From positions 208,212 to 272,211 of the forward strand of contig JAJPII010000016.1 of assembly GCA_021324825.1 (NCBI GenBank): a stretch of 64,000 nucleotides of DNA, given 5' to 3'. Positions 10,734 to 18,317 of the stretch are shown in pieces; the stretch's first letter is position 1; the number at the start of each line of letters is the position of its first letter. The position numbers and the translations under genes are program-made. The stretch comes from Spartobacteria bacterium. Lineage in GTDB: Bacteria > Verrucomicrobiota > Verrucomicrobiia > Chthoniobacterales > Chthoniobacteraceae. Below the pieces are notes generated by a model that was not told the origin of the DNA, did not search any database, and saw only the letters and a program-made list of their open reading frames with translations.

Positions 10734-11467
10734 CTCCGCTGAATCTGCTGGTGAACGGCTCGAAGGGGAGGATGGGGCGGACGATCATCGCCTGCGCCAA
10801 GGCCGATCCCGCCGTCAGCGTGGCCGCCGCAATCGACATTGGCGACGACCTTGCCGCGGCCATCGCCCGATGCGACGTGGTTATTGAGTTCAGCCACCAC
10901 ACCGCGACCGCGCAGGTCGCCGCCGCATGCGCCGGCAATCGGAAGGCCCTGGTCATAGGAACCACCGGCCATACGGACGAGGAGATCGGAAAAATCCGCG
11001 CCGTCTCGCGCGACGTACCGGTTGTGTTCGCGCCGAATTTCAGCGTCGGCGTCAACGCCTTATTCTGGCTCGCCGGCAAGGCGGTCGAGGTGCTGGGGCC
11101 GGACTTCGACATCGAAGTGGTCGAGATGCACCACCGCTTGAAGAAGGACGCGCCCAGCGGCACCGCGAAACGCCTGGTGGAAATCCTGGCCGAGGCGCGC
11201 CGATTAAATTACGCGGAACACGCGCGGCATGGGCGCGAAGGGATGGTCGGCGAAAGGACGAATTCCGAGATTGGCGTGCACGCCGTGCGCGGCGGCGACG
11301 TGGTCGGCGACCACACCGTGATTTTTGCGGGCCAGGGCGAGCGCATCGAACTGACCCACAAGGCTTCGAGCCGTGAAACCTTCGCGAAAGGCGCGATCCG
11401 CGCCGCGAAGTGGGTCGCGCGCCGGCCGCCTGGTCTTTACGACATGCAAAGCGTCCTCGGGCTATAG
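10730..11467 (+). CDS. dapB: 4-hydroxy-tetrahydrodipicolinate reductase
   Basis: 245 residues from the ATG at 10730, which overlaps the dapA stop (ATGA); a longer in-frame extension would run back into dapA. LLVNGSKGRMGRTI is the nucleotide-binding loop, GTTGHTDEE the conserved middle motif, and EMHHRLKKDAPSGTAKRL holds the catalytic His/Lys and the substrate-binding SGT. It reduces the DapA product with NAD(P)H. The next gene begins directly after its stop. Confidence 0.95.
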   Translation: MTPLNLLVNGSKGRMGRTIIACAKADPAVSVAAAIDIGDDLAAAIARCDVVIEFSHHTATAQVAAACAGNRKALVIGTTGHTDEEIGKIRAVSRDVPVVFAPNFSVGVNALFWLAGKAVEVLGPDFDIEVVEMHHRLKKDAPSGTAKRLVEILAEARRLNYAEHARHGREGMVGERTNSEIGVHAVRGGDVVGDHTVIFAGQGERIELTHKASSRETFAKGAIRAAKWVARRPPGLYDMQSVLGL

Positions 11468-12748
11468 GTGAAACTGGCGATCCTGTTCGTCGCCGTCCTG
11501 CTCTCGCGCATCCCTTTCCTTGACGCCGGCTACGGCGTCAACACGGACGCGTGGCGCGTCGCGCGCTCGGCGCGGGCCATCGCGGAAACGCATTCCTATG
11601 AAGCCTCGCGGCTGCCGGGGTATCCGGTTCAGGAAATCGTCTGCGCGTTCCTGTGGCGGGGCGGGCACGATTGGAAATACGGCCCGCTCGTCCTGAACGC
11701 CGCCTCCGCTATTTTCGGCGCGCTCGCCGTCGTGCTGTTCGCGTTGCTGGCTCGCGACACGGGTTGCAAAGACTGGCTGCTCGCCGCGGCGAGCCTCGCG
11801 TTTTCCCCGCTGTTTTACATCAGCTCCGTGACGTCGAAGGATTACGTCTGGGGGTTGGCGTTCAGCCTGGCGGCCACGCTCCTGGCGCTGAAAACGCGCC
11901 CCGCCGCCGCCGGGGTTTGCCTCGGATTGGCCATCGGCTGCCGCATCACATGGGGAGCCATGGTTCTCCCGCTCGGCTTTATTCTTGTGAACACGCCCCC
12001 GCGCCGCCGTATCGTCTTGTTTCTTTTGAGCGCCGCTCTGGTCGCAACGCTCGTGTTCGCTCCGGTTTATCTGAAGTACGGGCCGGGATTCTTCACTTTC
12101 TACGACAACCATGAAACGCCGGGCTGTAGGCTCATCCTGCGCCGGATGTTCGTCGAAGTCTGGGGCTGGCCCGGAATCGCCGGTTTGCTCGTCGCTCTCT
12201 GCGGCATACGGCGCCGCGAGGGCGCATGGCTCCATCCTGTGGCGTGGGGCGCCATCGTGCTCATCTATATAGCCGCGTTCCTCCGGTTGCCGGATCAGGC
12301 CGGCTATTTGTTGCCGATAGTCCCTTTTGTCTATCTGTTGCTCGCGAGGTTCGCCCGGCGCACGACGTTCCAGATATTCTGCGTCCTGGTGGTCTTGGGA
12401 TCGGGCGCGGTATTGCAGGATCACGCCGAGCGCATTGCCACGGTGCAAAACGTCAGGAATTTCCTCTCCTTCACCTCGACGCTTCAAGGGAAGAACATCA
12501 TCGTCGTCGGTTCCTGGGAACAACTAATCTCGCTCATGCCTCCGAAGAAAACCGCCGGAGACACGCGGTTCGCGGGCATCATGACCGCGAGCGAAGTCCT
12601 CGACGCCTTGAAGAACCACTGCACGCTCTATTACCTGCCGCTCATCCGGGAATTTAACTATCGCGTAAACGGGATAGACCTCGCAAAATATGGAGCGAAG
12701 GATTTGCGGGCGCTCTATGAAGAGCATACGCGCAAGCCGCCCCCGTGA
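11468..12748 (+). CDS. Multi-pass membrane protein, GT-C glycosyltransferase-like
   Basis: 426 residues beginning at a GTG directly after the dapB TAG. Around ten hydrophobic segments span residues 1-320. The first periplasmic loop carries VNTDAWRVARSARAI and, further on, SRLPGYPV, the acidic-loop pattern of PMT/ArnT (GT39-like) enzymes that use polyprenyl-phosphate sugars. A soluble C-terminal domain (about 330-426) follows. By family it would transfer a sugar from a lipid carrier outside the inner membrane; the substrate is unknown. It ends the nusA-dap run and converges on the aminotransferase gene across a palindromic repeat. Confidence 0.6.
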   Translation: MKLAILFVAVLLSRIPFLDAGYGVNTDAWRVARSARAIAETHSYEASRLPGYPVQEIVCAFLWRGGHDWKYGPLVLNAASAIFGALAVVLFALLARDTGCKDWLLAAASLAFSPLFYISSVTSKDYVWGLAFSLAATLLALKTRPAAAGVCLGLAIGCRITWGAMVLPLGFILVNTPPRRRIVLFLLSAALVATLVFAPVYLKYGPGFFTFYDNHETPGCRLILRRMFVEVWGWPGIAGLLVALCGIRRREGAWLHPVAWGAIVLIYIAAFLRLPDQAGYLLPIVPFVYLLLARFARRTTFQIFCVLVVLGSGAVLQDHAERIATVQNVRNFLSFTSTLQGKNIIVVGSWEQLISLMPPKKTAGDTRFAGIMTASEVLDALKNHCTLYYLPLIREFNYRVNGIDLAKYGAKDLRALYEEHTRKPPP

Positions 12749-12761
12749 AAAATCCCTGTTC

Positions 12762-12826
12762 GTTGTAGAGGCGGCTGCGCCAGCCGCCTTGGAACGGGAG
12801 ACAACGCCAAAGCGCAGGCGCTACAG
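12762..12826. repeat. Palindromic repeat copy a
   Basis: The core 12770-12788 forms an eight-base-pair hairpin (GGCGGCTG / CAGCCGCC, loop CGC). A second, weaker palindrome (AGCGC..GGCGCT) lies at about 12811-12821. It fills the gap between two convergent genes, and its right end overlaps the aminotransferase stop codon. It shares the first hairpin with six other sites, and the flanking bases most closely with copy d. Confidence 0.8.
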
Positions 12827-13984
12827 CGTGCGGCAGAATTCCTCGAACCGGTCCAGGCCCTTCTTGATGACATCCATGCTCGTCGCGTAGCTGAAGCGCA
12901 GGGTGCGGTCATCCCCGAAGGCGACGCCCGGCACCACCGCGACGTTCGCCTTGCTCAGGAGTCTGTCCGCGAAATTCTGCGACGTGAGCGAAAGCTTGCT
13001 GATGTTCACCAGGACGTAGAACGCGCCAAGCGGCTTCACCGCGGAGATGTTCGGTATCTGGGCGAGGCGGTCGAACATGTAATGGCGGCGCATGTCGAAC
13101 TCCGCGCGCATGTCGTTCACGGCTTGCTGGTCGCCTTTCAGCGCCGCCAGGCCGCCCTTCTGCGAAAAGGAGCACGGGTTGGAGGTGCTGTGGCTCTGGA
13201 TGGAGTCGATGGCCTTGGCGATCGCTTCCGGCGCGCCGAGATAACCCAGGCGCCAGCCGGTCATCGAATACGCCTTGCTGAATCCGTTGACGGTGATCGT
13301 GAGGTTGAACGCCTCCGGGGAGATCGAGCCGATGCTGACGTGCTCGGCGCCGTCGTAGGTCAGCTTCTCGTAGATTTCGTCCGAGAGGATGAATATCTCC
13401 TCCTCGGCGGCGACTTCGGCCAGCGCGGCGAGTTCTTCGCGCGTATAGACGGAGCCGGTCGGGTTGCCGGGGGAGTTGATGATGACCATCTTCGTGCGGG
13501 GGGTCATCGCGTTTTCAAATTCGGCGGGCGTCATCTTCCAGCCGTTCTCCTCGCTCGTCTGCACGATGACCGGTTCGGCGCCGACCAGGCGGGCCATCTC
13601 GGGGTAACTGAGCCAGTACGGCGCGGGGATGATGATCTCATCGCCCGGTTCGCACGTCGCGAGGATGGCGTTGTAACACGAATGCTTCGCGCCGTTGCTG
13701 ACGATGACCTGGTGCGACTTGTAGTCGAGCTTGTTCTCGGTGGAGAACTTCTCGGCGATGGCCTGGCGCAATTCCGGTATGCCGGAGCTGGGGGTGTATT
13801 TGGTAAACCCGGCGTCGAGGGACGCCATCGCGGCGGCTTTGATGTGGTCGGGCGTGTCGAAGTCCGGTTCGCCCGCGCCGAAGCCGCAGACGTCGATGCC
13901 TTCGGCCTTCATGGCCTTGGCTTTGCTGTCGATGGAGAGCGTGAGGGATGGGCTGAGGATTTTTGCGCGCGAAGCGAGTTCCAT
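12821..13984 (-). CDS. aspC: Class I PLP-dependent aminotransferase, aspartate type
   Basis: 387 residues. GFGAGEPDFDTPDHI and SSGIPELRQAIAEKF are typical of subgroup Ib aspartate aminotransferases; NSPGNPTGSVYT, SDEIYEKLTYDG and VNGFSKAYSMTGWRLGY (Schiff-base Lys in SKAYS) complete the PLP site, and the Arg near the C-terminus (DRTLRFSYA) binds substrate carboxylate. It likely interconverts aspartate and oxaloacetate; other amino donors cannot be excluded. It follows ndk on the same strand after nine bases. The stop codon lies at the edge of repeat copy a. Confidence 0.88.
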   Translation of the reverse strand: MELASRAKILSPSLTLSIDSKAKAMKAEGIDVCGFGAGEPDFDTPDHIKAAAMASLDAGFTKYTPSSGIPELRQAIAEKFSTENKLDYKSHQVIVSNGAKHSCYNAILATCEPGDEIIIPAPYWLSYPEMARLVGAEPVIVQTSEENGWKMTPAEFENAMTPRTKMVIINSPGNPTGSVYTREELAALAEVAAEEEIFILSDEIYEKLTYDGAEHVSIGSISPEAFNLTITVNGFSKAYSMTGWRLGYLGAPEAIAKAIDSIQSHSTSNPCSFSQKGGLAALKGDQQAVNDMRAEFDMRRHYMFDRLAQIPNISAVKPLGAFYVLVNISKLSLTSQNFADRLLSKANVAVVPGVAFGDDRTLRFSYATSMDVIKKGLDRFEEFCRTL

Positions 13985-13993
13985 ACTTATTTT

Positions 13994-15169
13994 TCAGGGG
14001 TTCAAGTTGCCGTAATAGGTTTCGATGAGAGGCTTCAAATTGTTCTCTTTTATCCGGACGATGCCCATCTCGCGGCTCGCGTTTTCCGGCGAGTCCGAGG
14101 CGTGCGCGGCGTTGACCATGATCGTCTGCCCGAATTCCTTGCGGATCGAGCCGGGAGGCGCCTTGGAAGGATCGGTCGGGCCGAGCACTTCGCGGATTTT
14201 CCTGACCGCGTCGACGCCCTGGTAAACGAGGGCGACGCACTTTTCCGTGCCGGGTTCCTCGCGTTTGTCCGCAGGGGTTTCGCTTGGCTTCGAACCGGCC
14301 ATGAATTGCACGATGGACTCCCAGTTCTCCCGGCCGGCGACCGGGCCGAGCAGTTCGCCGAGTTCCTTCTGCACCTTGTCGTTGAGCGCGAAGCCGAGTT
14401 CATCCTCGATGGCCAGGCGCGCCTGCACGCCGGAGCGGTCCTTCAGTTTTTCCATGAGGACATCGAGCACCGGCCGGTAAAACTCCTCCGCCTGCGCCAC
14501 GCTCATCCGGTGCACCTTGAACCCGATGATGTAGAGGCCCGTCCGCGAAAAGAGATCGATGACGCCGCCCGGCCTGGCGTTGGGAAAGCGGAAGTTGTCG
14601 GGCTTGATGAGCACCAGCGTTTTTTGGACATTCGCGCCGGGGGCGAACGGCACCACGTCTTCGAGGAGGCCGCCGTCCGTGTCGGAGTGGGACGCCCAGA
14701 GCTTCAGATTCGCCTCGACGGATTTTTCATCCGGAGGCGCGAGCACCGCGGGTTCGAAATAACGCACCGCGCCGTCCGCGTCGACCAGGTAATCCCCAAA
14801 CGTGTCGCGAATGGTCTCGCCGCTCGTCCGTTCGTTGACGATGTGGCCGACCGTCGTGCGGATGTTCATCATCGCGTTCTCGCCCCGGAACACCAGCAGG
14901 AGCACCCGCTGGCGGTTGCCCTGGGAGTCAGGGCCGAAGTTTTTCAGGACGTACTGCCGTATCAACTCCTGTGTGGCGCGGTGCCGCGGCTCAGGGTCGG
15001 TGACGATGGAATTCGCGTAAGCGTCCACGAGTTCCTTGCACGGAGCGAACATCATGGCGCTCACCAGGTCGAGGCCCGTGCGGGAAATAAGGCGGGAGAT
15101 TATCCCCCCCGTCCGCGATTTGCGGATCGAGTAGGGAGTCACCACTACATAGGAAAGCTCATCTGCCAT
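13994..15169 (-). CDS. ndk: Tandem-domain nucleoside diphosphate kinase
   Basis: 391 residues, more than twice the usual NDK length. Residues about 5-150 (SYVVVTPYSIRKSRTGGIIS...) form one NDK-like domain and about 183-380 (KTLVLIKPDNFRFPNARPGG...) a second. The second keeps the active-site His in NAAHASDSPENASREMG and GSIRKEFGQ. The first keeps SGETIRDTFGDY but has no NxxHxSDS motif, so it appears catalytically dead. The active half should transfer gamma-phosphate between nucleoside di- and triphosphates. The inactive half may be regulatory or structural. Confidence 0.8.
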   Translation of the reverse strand: MADELSYVVVTPYSIRKSRTGGIISRLISRTGLDLVSAMMFAPCKELVDAYANSIVTDPEPRHRATQELIRQYVLKNFGPDSQGNRQRVLLLVFRGENAMMNIRTTVGHIVNERTSGETIRDTFGDYLVDADGAVRYFEPAVLAPPDEKSVEANLKLWASHSDTDGGLLEDVVPFAPGANVQKTLVLIKPDNFRFPNARPGGVIDLFSRTGLYIIGFKVHRMSVAQAEEFYRPVLDVLMEKLKDRSGVQARLAIEDELGFALNDKVQKELGELLGPVAGRENWESIVQFMAGSKPSETPADKREEPGTEKCVALVYQGVDAVRKIREVLGPTDPSKAPPGSIRKEFGQTIMVNAAHASDSPENASREMGIVRIKENNLKPLIETYYGNLNP

Positions 15170-15285
15170 AGATAAAAATTGCCTGCGTCAACCCGGCTGG
15201 AAGTCAAGTAATCCAGCGCGGAACCAACGTAGGCATCTCGCTTACTTCAAGCTGCCTCCAAGCTACCCGGCGCGCCCTCCCGGCG

Positions 15286-16092
15286 TCAACAGTTTTTTAC
15301 CCAGAGGAGCGCGGACCATTTTCCCGAACGGACGCGCTTTTCGAGGCGGACGCCGGTTTTCCTGAACGCGCGGATGCAGGCGGCTTCCTGCTCCCGGAGG
15401 ATGCCGGAAAGGATGAGCCGCCCGCCGGGCTTGACGGCGTCCGCCATCTTCCCGGCGCCGCGGATGAGCGCCTCGCTGTAAAGATTCGCCGTCAGGATGC
15501 TCCAGCTTCCGCGCGGCGCCCGGGCCAGCACGTCGCCGTGCTTCAAGGTGACGGCCGCGGCGTTAACGCGGACATTTTCCCGCGCGACGCGGATGGCGTC
15601 GCGGTCAAAGTCCCAGGCTTCGACGCGAGCCGCCCCCAGTTTCGCGGCGGCGATCGCCAGGATGCCGCTGCCCGTGCCGAGGTCCAGCAAGCTCCAGTCG
15701 CGGCCTTGCAACGCCTTGCTCGCGTCACAGAGCAGACGCAGGCAGGAGGCCGTCGTGGCGTGTTCGCCCGTGCCAAAAGCCATCCCGGCGGGGATGACAA
15801 TCGCCGAGGGAAACACGCGCAACGCTTTCGTCGAATCGACGACCGTCAGCTTGCGCCGGATGCGTATCGGCTTCCTGGCGGCGGGGACAGCCCGGGCTTT
15901 TCCCTCGACAATGCTCCCGCCAAAACCGGCCTTCAACAGCGCCGCCTCCTTCCCGGAAAGGGCGAACGCTTCCAACCGTATCGCCCTGCCATTTGGGAAG
16001 CTCGTGATCGCGAGCCGCGTCCCGAGAAAGGCGAGGCTCTCGATCCATGCGTCCTCGCTTTTCGCGGGCGCAAGTTTCCGCCAGGCCGGCAA
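15286..16092 (-). CDS. prmA: Ribosomal protein L11 methyltransferase
   Basis: 268 residues from the TTG at 16092, which follows the bactofilin stop and has GGGAG upstream; another TTG at 16128 would overlap bactofilin by 32 bases. Motif GMAFGTGEHATT and the SAM-binding SLLDLGTGSGILAIAAAKLGA are diagnostic for PrmA, followed by VEAWDFDRDAIRVA. The usual Asn-Ile/Leu motif reads ILTANLYSEAL. The N-terminal substrate-recognition part is short. It methylates L11 in the family; the divergent N-terminus leaves the substrate slightly uncertain. Confidence 0.8.
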   Translation of the reverse strand: MPAWRKLAPAKSEDAWIESLAFLGTRLAITSFPNGRAIRLEAFALSGKEAALLKAGFGGSIVEGKARAVPAARKPIRIRRKLTVVDSTKALRVFPSAIVIPAGMAFGTGEHATTASCLRLLCDASKALQGRDWSLLDLGTGSGILAIAAAKLGAARVEAWDFDRDAIRVARENVRVNAAAVTLKHGDVLARAPRGSWSILTANLYSEALIRGAGKMADAVKPGGRLILSGILREQEAACIRAFRKTGVRLEKRVRSGKWSALLWVKNC

Positions 16093-16096
16093 AAGA

Positions 16097-16474
16097 CTAC
16101 GCCGCTCCCGCCTGGGGCGATTCGCCAAGTTTCGGCTGCATCACGCTCACCTTGCTCAGCGTCACCTCCGCCTGGCCCATGAAAACCGCGCCATCCTCTA
16201 TCGCCAGCCGCGGCGTTTTCAAGTCGCCGATCAACTCGGCCCGCGCCTTCAACTCGCACCGCTCCTGCGCGGTGATGTTGCCGCGGACCTTGCCTGCTAT
16301 GCACGCCGACTTCGTCCTGATCTCCCCGCGGATGCTGCCGGTCTCCCCGACGAGCAGCGCGCCTTGCGAGAAAATTTCCCCCTCCACTTTTCCGTCGATG
16401 GCCAGTTCACCGCGGAACTTGATCGTTCCTTTTATTTCCACGTCGCTGCCAAGAGTGTTCTTTGTCGTCGCCAT
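16097..16474 (-). CDS. Bactofilin cytoskeletal protein
   Basis: 125 residues from the ATG at 16474, supported by GAAGG just upstream; an ATG at 16495 is possible. The core (about 10-105) shows the repeating Gly and hydrophobic pattern of the bactofilin beta-helix: GSDVEIKGTIKFRGELAIDG, then EGEIFSQGALLVGETG and GNITAQERCELKARAELIGD. Bactofilins polymerise without nucleotide and organise cell-wall machinery and cell shape. It lies upstream of prmA on the same strand. Confidence 0.9.
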   Translation of the reverse strand: MATTKNTLGSDVEIKGTIKFRGELAIDGKVEGEIFSQGALLVGETGSIRGEIRTKSACIAGKVRGNITAQERCELKARAELIGDLKTPRLAIEDGAVFMGQAEVTLSKVSVMQPKLGESPQAGAA

Positions 16475-16648
16475 AATTCCTTCTGTAATTGTCATTTCTT
16501 TGTCCGCCCCCGGCGGGGCGGGCCTATTCATACTTCATACCTTTTCCTCCGCAACGGGAAAAAACGGAGAAACTCTCCCGCGGCGCCGGTGTTCCACCTG
16601 TAGCCTCGATAAAACAACCCGGGGCGCAAAAAAAGAAAGACAGTACAA

Positions 16649-17095
16649 ATGCACAAGATGAAAATGATTAACGCACGCACCTTCTTCGCTGCGGCGGTTG
16701 CCGGCTCCCTGGTCTGCGGCCCCCTTGCCTTCGGGCAGGACGCCACCGCGTCTCCCTCGGCCGCCTCCACCGAGGCTCCGGAGCATCCGGGCAAGAAGCA
16801 TCACTTCGGCGAGAGGCTCGAGATGCTATCGCAGAAGCTCGGGCTGAGCGAAGCGCAGAAGGATCAGTTGAGGCCGATCTTCAAGAGCGAGTTCGAGCAG
16901 ATCAAGGCCGTCAGGGATGACAGCACCCTGACCCAGGATCAGAAGCGGGAGAAAATCCGGGCTATCCACAAGGAGACGAAGCCGAAGATCGACGCCGTTC
17001 TCACGCCGGAGCAAATCCAGAAAATGAAGGAGCTCCGCGAGGAACACCGCGAACACCACGAGGACGGTGAGAAACCCGTAACGACAGGCACGTAA
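16649..17095 (+). CDS. Spy/CpxP-like periplasmic protein
   Basis: 148 residues with an N-terminal signal peptide (cleavage probably after AFGQ). The mature part has a low-complexity Ala/Ser/Pro region, then a long helical region with two LTxxQ motifs (LTQDQ and LTPEQ), the hallmark of Spy/CpxP-type ATP-independent chaperones and stress sensors, and a charged His/Glu-rich end that might bind metal. It is divergent from bactofilin and followed by a strong terminator, so it is probably monocistronic. Confidence 0.75.
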   Translation: MHKMKMINARTFFAAAVAGSLVCGPLAFGQDATASPSAASTEAPEHPGKKHHFGERLEMLSQKLGLSEAQKDQLRPIFKSEFEQIKAVRDDSTLTQDQKREKIRAIHKETKPKIDAVLTPEQIQKMKELREEHREHHEDGEKPVTTGT

Positions 17096-17121
17096 ACAGC
17101 GTCTGCTGCAAAAAAGAAAGT

Positions 17122-17152
17122 GGGCCGCGTCCGAAAGGCGCGGCCCGTTTTC
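17122..17152 (+). terminator. Intrinsic terminator after the Spy-like gene
   Basis: GGGCCGCG (17122-17129) pairs perfectly with CGCGGCCC (17139-17146) around a nine-base loop, followed by a short T tract (GTTTTC). It lies 26 bases after the stop codon. Confidence 0.8.
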
Positions 17153-17162
17153 ATTAGAGCGC

Positions 17163-17302
17163 GTCATGCGCTTTTCGCCCGCGCTCCCTGAGGCGGCGTC
17201 GTGGTCGTTGTAGAGGCGGCTGTGCCAGCCGCCTGGAGCGGGAGGGCAACGCAAAAAGCGCCCTTTGGTTACGCGGTTAAGAGCGGGCAAAAGTGCATGG
17301 AC
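17163..17302. repeat. Palindromic repeat copy b with outer inverted repeats
   Basis: The inner hairpin GGCGGCTG-TGC-CAGCCGCC is at 17215-17233. An outer imperfect inverted pair (17163-17186 and 17281-17302, resembling GTCATGCACTTTTCCCGCTC) encloses it, giving a 140-base MITE-like unit. It lies between two convergent genes. Confidence 0.7.
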
Positions 17303-17307
17303 ATTCA

Positions 17308-17664
17308 CTAAGAACGGGCGTTGAGCGCCAGGAGAAGCCAGCCCGCCAGCAGGCAGAGGCCGCCCAGCGGGGTCACGGGGCCGAGCCATCTCCATTGCGT
17401 CACCGCCATCAGGTAAAGGCTGCCGCTGAACAGAACGATCCCCAGGACAAAGAGAAACCACGTCGCCAGGGGGAGGGGGGTGCGGCTTGCCACGAACAGC
17501 AAAGCGACCGCGTGCGTCAAGTGGTAGAGCACCGCGGTTTTCCAGTAATCCAGCGCCGCGTTTTTCACCAGCAGGTCTTTGAGCCAATGCGCGCCGAAGG
17601 CCCCGAGAGCGACTCCGAGAAATCCCAGGAGCGCCGCGATGCGAAAAGCAAGGGCCGGACTCAT
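17308..17664 (-). CDS. DUF423 small membrane protein
   Basis: 118 residues with four membrane helices. GFLGVALGAFGAHWLKD near the N-terminus, a conserved YHLTHAVALL segment and VTPLGGLCLLAGWLLLA at the C-terminus match the DUF423 (YgdD-like) family. Molecular function is unknown. It overlaps the lytic transglycosylase gene by four bases and is probably co-translated. Confidence 0.85.
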   Translation of the reverse strand: MSPALAFRIAALLGFLGVALGAFGAHWLKDLLVKNAALDYWKTAVLYHLTHAVALLFVASRTPLPLATWFLFVLGIVLFSGSLYLMAVTQWRWLGPVTPLGGLCLLAGWLLLALNARS

Positions 17665-18266
17665 AAGTGGCCCCGCTGCTTGTAAAGCCTGTAGCGCTTA
17701 AGGATCGTGTCGATGTATGCGCGCGTCGAACGGAACGGGATGCTTTGCCGCAGATCGTCCGCGGTCGCCTTGCCGCCCATGTCCGTCTGGGTGACCCATT
17801 GGTCGACACGGGTCCGGCCCGCGTTGTATTCCGCCAGCGCGAAGGGGATGGCGTCGTCCTTCGCGCTCCAACGCTGCATCGCCCGCTTCAAATACCACGT
17901 CCCGGCTTCGATGTTCGTCCGCGGCTTGAAGAGGTCGGATTCGGTGAAGTCGTCCACCTTCTCCGCCTTCGCCCATTCGCGCGCGGCGGCCACGCGCACT
18001 TGCATGAGGCCCCGCTCGCCGTTCCTGCCGATCTTTTCGGGATGGAAGGAGCTTTCCCGCCAGACGATGGCCTTTATCAACATCGGATCGATCTGGCGTT
18101 TGCGCCCGGCTTCCGAGATGATGTCGTCATAACGCCGGAAGCGGGAATAGTTCAGCCATTCCTGGATGGTGTAGAGGGAATCGGGAGACCGCCAGAGAAC
18201 GACGCCCCCCGCCGCCCCCAGGGCGAGCAGCATCACGGCAACCAGTTTGAACAGCGCCTTGAACAT
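17661..18266 (-). CDS. Membrane-anchored lytic transglycosylase
   Basis: 201 residues. An N-terminal membrane anchor (about 5-25) is followed by an SLT goose-lysozyme fold: AIVWRESSFHPEKIGRNGE holds the catalytic Glu, GLMQV the ESSF-GLMQ signature, and ALAEYNAGRTRVDQWV the conserved AYNAG-type motif. It would cleave peptidoglycan glycan strands, forming 1,6-anhydro ends, in the periplasm. GGGGAG lies just before the ATG. It is divergent from priA. Confidence 0.9.
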   Translation of the reverse strand: MFKALFKLVAVMLLALGAAGGVVLWRSPDSLYTIQEWLNYSRFRRYDDIISEAGRKRQIDPMLIKAIVWRESSFHPEKIGRNGERGLMQVRVAAAREWAKAEKVDDFTESDLFKPRTNIEAGTWYLKRAMQRWSAKDDAIPFALAEYNAGRTRVDQWVTQTDMGGKATADDLRQSIPFRSTRAYIDTILKRYRLYKQRGHL

Positions 18267-18317
18267 CTCCCCTTAACTAGAACCAGCCCGCGCCAAACTG
18301 CTAGGAATTTCGCTCCG

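Noticed and set aside
13082..15175. 697-codon open frame on the plus strand
   Set aside because: Antisense to aspC and ndk, low-complexity translation.
15170..15285. Possible RNA gene between ndk and prmA
   Set aside because: No cloverleaf, terminator or conserved stem could be drawn in these 116 bases.
17667..18317. N-terminal extension of priA by 217 codons
   Set aside because: The extension is antisense to the lytic transglycosylase; MSKYARVIVDQSGG at 18318 is the normal PriA start.
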